A DNA stretch of 5,371 nucleotides, taken from the NCBI GenBank assembly GCA_964506645.1, contig CAZDML010000135.1, forward strand, positions 1 through 5,371, in the 5' to 3' direction. Origin of the DNA: CAZDML01 sp964506645. GTDB taxonomy: Bacteria; Elusimicrobiota; Elusimicrobia; 2-01-FULL-59-12. Shown here one piece after another: positions 4,072 to 5,371 of this stretch. Positions within the stretch are counted from its first letter, which is position 1. Each line of letters begins with the position of its first letter. Under the pieces are notes generated by a model. The model was not told where the DNA came from and did no database searches. It was given only the letters and a program-made list of their open reading frames with translations. Made by a program: the position numbers and the translations under genes.

Positions 4072-5371
4072 ATGGTTGAGAAAATTAAAGAGTTACTATT
4101 CGGAAAGCCACACGATATTAAAGATCCGCACATCTATCAGCATGTGTCGCTGGCCGCCTTCCTGGCCTGGGTCGGCTTAGGGGCGGACGGCTTATCGTCT
4201 TCTGCGTACGGTCCGGACGAAGCGTTCCGCGCATTGGGCGCGCATACCCATCTTTCACCGCTGCTCGTTTTAATGACGGCAGTTACGATTTTTGTTATTT
4301 CCTTGGCGTATTCCGATTTGATCCGCAGCTTCCCGGGAGGGGGCGGCGGATACCTCGTGGCCACCAAACTACTCGGGAAAAACGTCGGGGTCGTATCCGG
4401 TTGTGCGCTCCTGGTCGATTATGTGCTGACCATTTCAGTGTCCATTGCGTCGGGCTGCGACGCTTTGTGGTCGTTCCTTCCACCGCAGTGGGCGCCGTAT
4501 AAGTTGACGGCCGAAGTCTGTGTGCTCATTGCACTCATGGTTCTCAACTTGCGTGGCATTAAGGAATCGGTCACGGTGCTTGTCCCCATATTCCTTTTAT
4601 TCGTCACCACCCATGTGTTTGCCATTCTCTATGCCATCGGCAGCCGGTTTACCATGCTGCCGCAAGTGTTTCATGACAGTTCTATGGAAGTGCACAACTC
4701 GGTGGGTGCGATGGGATTCTGGCCGGTGGCTTTTATTCTGCTTCGAGCGTATTCCATGGGCGGCGGTACGTACACGGGCATCGAAGCCGTGTCGAACGGT
4801 GTCACTATGCTTCGTGAACCGCGCGTCAAGACGGCTCAGAAAACCATGTTCCTCATGGCGACCTCTTTGGCTTTTACGGCCGGTGGGATTTTGCTGAGCT
4901 ATATGCTTACGGCATCGGTCCCAGCAGAAGGAAAAACCATGAACGCCGTACTGTTGGGAAATTTATTTGGAACCTGGACATACGGGCCGAGTTTTGTGGT
5001 GCTGATGCTGATCTCAGAAGCCGTGCTCTTATTCGTGGCGGCGCAGACGGGCTTTTTAGACGGTCCGCGCGTGCTTTCCAATATGGCGCTCGACTCCTGG
5101 ATGCCACACCGTTTTTCACAACTTTCCAACCGCCTCGTGACCAAGAATGGGATTTACCTCATGGGGGGCGCAGCCATTGCGACGCTGCTTTACACGCGGG
5201 GCAACATCTCTATGCTGGTGGTCATGTACTCGATCAACGTGTTCTTGACGTTTACCTTGAGCGAACTCGGCATGGTGAAACATTGGCTCAAGGATCATGA
5301 GCCTGGGGCCCATTGGAAGCGTCATCTGGCGCTTCACAGCACGGGATTTGTGATGTGTTTGTCGATTTTGT
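4072..5371 (+). CDS. kimA: KimA-like APC-superfamily potassium transporter, C-terminus cut by window
   Basis: This is a polytopic inner-membrane transporter of the APC superfamily, closest by motif to Bacillus subtilis KimA (formerly YdaO), a high-affinity potassium importer controlled by c-di-AMP. The first 433 residues are present. GADGLSSSAYG at 37-47, FPGGGGGYLVA at 87-97, LLVDYVLTISVSIASGCDAL at 113-132, YTGIEAVSNGV at 234-244 and AAQTGF...LDSWMP at 323-344 align with the KimA segments. D39, Y46 and D116 correspond to potassium-site residues of KimA. Many hydrophobic helices are visible, and the frame is open to the edge. The ATG at 4072 has GGAGA five bases upstream. The gene sits directly behind the c-di-AMP riboswitch and its terminator, which strongly supports a potassium or osmotic role. 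An amino-acid substrate cannot be fully excluded from sequence. Family members have a cytoplasmic C-terminal domain, not seen here. Confidence 0.9.
   Translation, partial: MVEKIKELLFGKPHDIKDPHIYQHVSLAAFLAWVGLGADGLSSSAYGPDEAFRALGAHTHLSPLLVLMTAVTIFVISLAYSDLIRSFPGGGGGYLVATKLLGKNVGVVSGCALLVDYVLTISVSIASGCDALWSFLPPQWAPYKLTAEVCVLIALMVLNLRGIKESVTVLVPIFLLFVTTHVFAILYAIGSRFTMLPQVFHDSSMEVHNSVGAMGFWPVAFILLRAYSMGGGTYTGIEAVSNGVTMLREPRVKTAQKTMFLMATSLAFTAGGILLSYMLTASVPAEGKTMNAVLLGNLFGTWTYGPSFVVLMLISEAVLLFVAAQTGFLDGPRVLSNMALDSWMPHRFSQLSNRLVTKNGIYLMGGAAIATLLYTRGNISMLVVMYSINVFLTFTLSELGMVKHWLKDHEPGAHWKRHLALHSTGFVMCLSIL

Noticed and set aside
4520..4897. 125-codon plus-strand frame rich in Cys, Arg and Ser
   Set aside because: It lies wholly within the transporter gene in another frame, and the transporter motifs on both sides are continuous.

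Overview
The window is bacterial DNA of moderate GC content, densely coded on both strands, and looks like core chromosome. I see no insertion sequence, phage gene, tRNA, rRNA or CRISPR array. It holds the bacterial GatCAB-type tRNA amidotransferase genes, a c-di-AMP (ydaO/yuaA) riboswitch and a one-domain histone-fold protein. Histones are uncommon in bacteria and are known from groups such as Bdellovibrio, Leptospira and several little-studied phyla, so a lineage of that kind is plausible. The phylum cannot be fixed from this sequence.

Left part (1-2449, minus strand): a compact operon read right to left, gatA, then a Nudix hydrolase, then gatB (cut by the left edge). The Nudix gene overlaps the end of gatA, and its stop overlaps the gatB start as ATGA, so the three are probably translated as a coupled unit. 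GatA and GatB are two of the three subunits that convert Glu-tRNA(Gln) and Asp-tRNA(Asn) to Gln-tRNA and Asn-tRNA. GatC is not next to them. A likely gatA promoter lies immediately upstream, back to back with a small plus-strand gene for a predicted membrane-anchored Ser/Ala/Pro-rich protein of unknown function.

Middle (2850-3250): a minus-strand 64-residue histone-fold protein with a strong Shine-Dalgarno sequence and its own intrinsic terminator. Between it and a divergent uracil-DNA glycosylase gene lies a long GC-rich inverted repeat. The glycosylase (3220-3840, plus strand) has the family 4 motifs but lacks three of the four cysteines that normally hold the iron-sulfur cluster.

Right part (3861-5371, plus strand): an extended -10 promoter, a c-di-AMP riboswitch with a terminator, and a KimA-like APC-superfamily transporter that runs off the right edge. 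This is a self-contained potassium/osmotic control unit in which the second messenger is sensed on the mRNA of the transporter.

The most unusual items are the bacterial histone with its upstream inverted repeat, the cluster-less glycosylase beside it, and the Nudix gene embedded between gatA and gatB.
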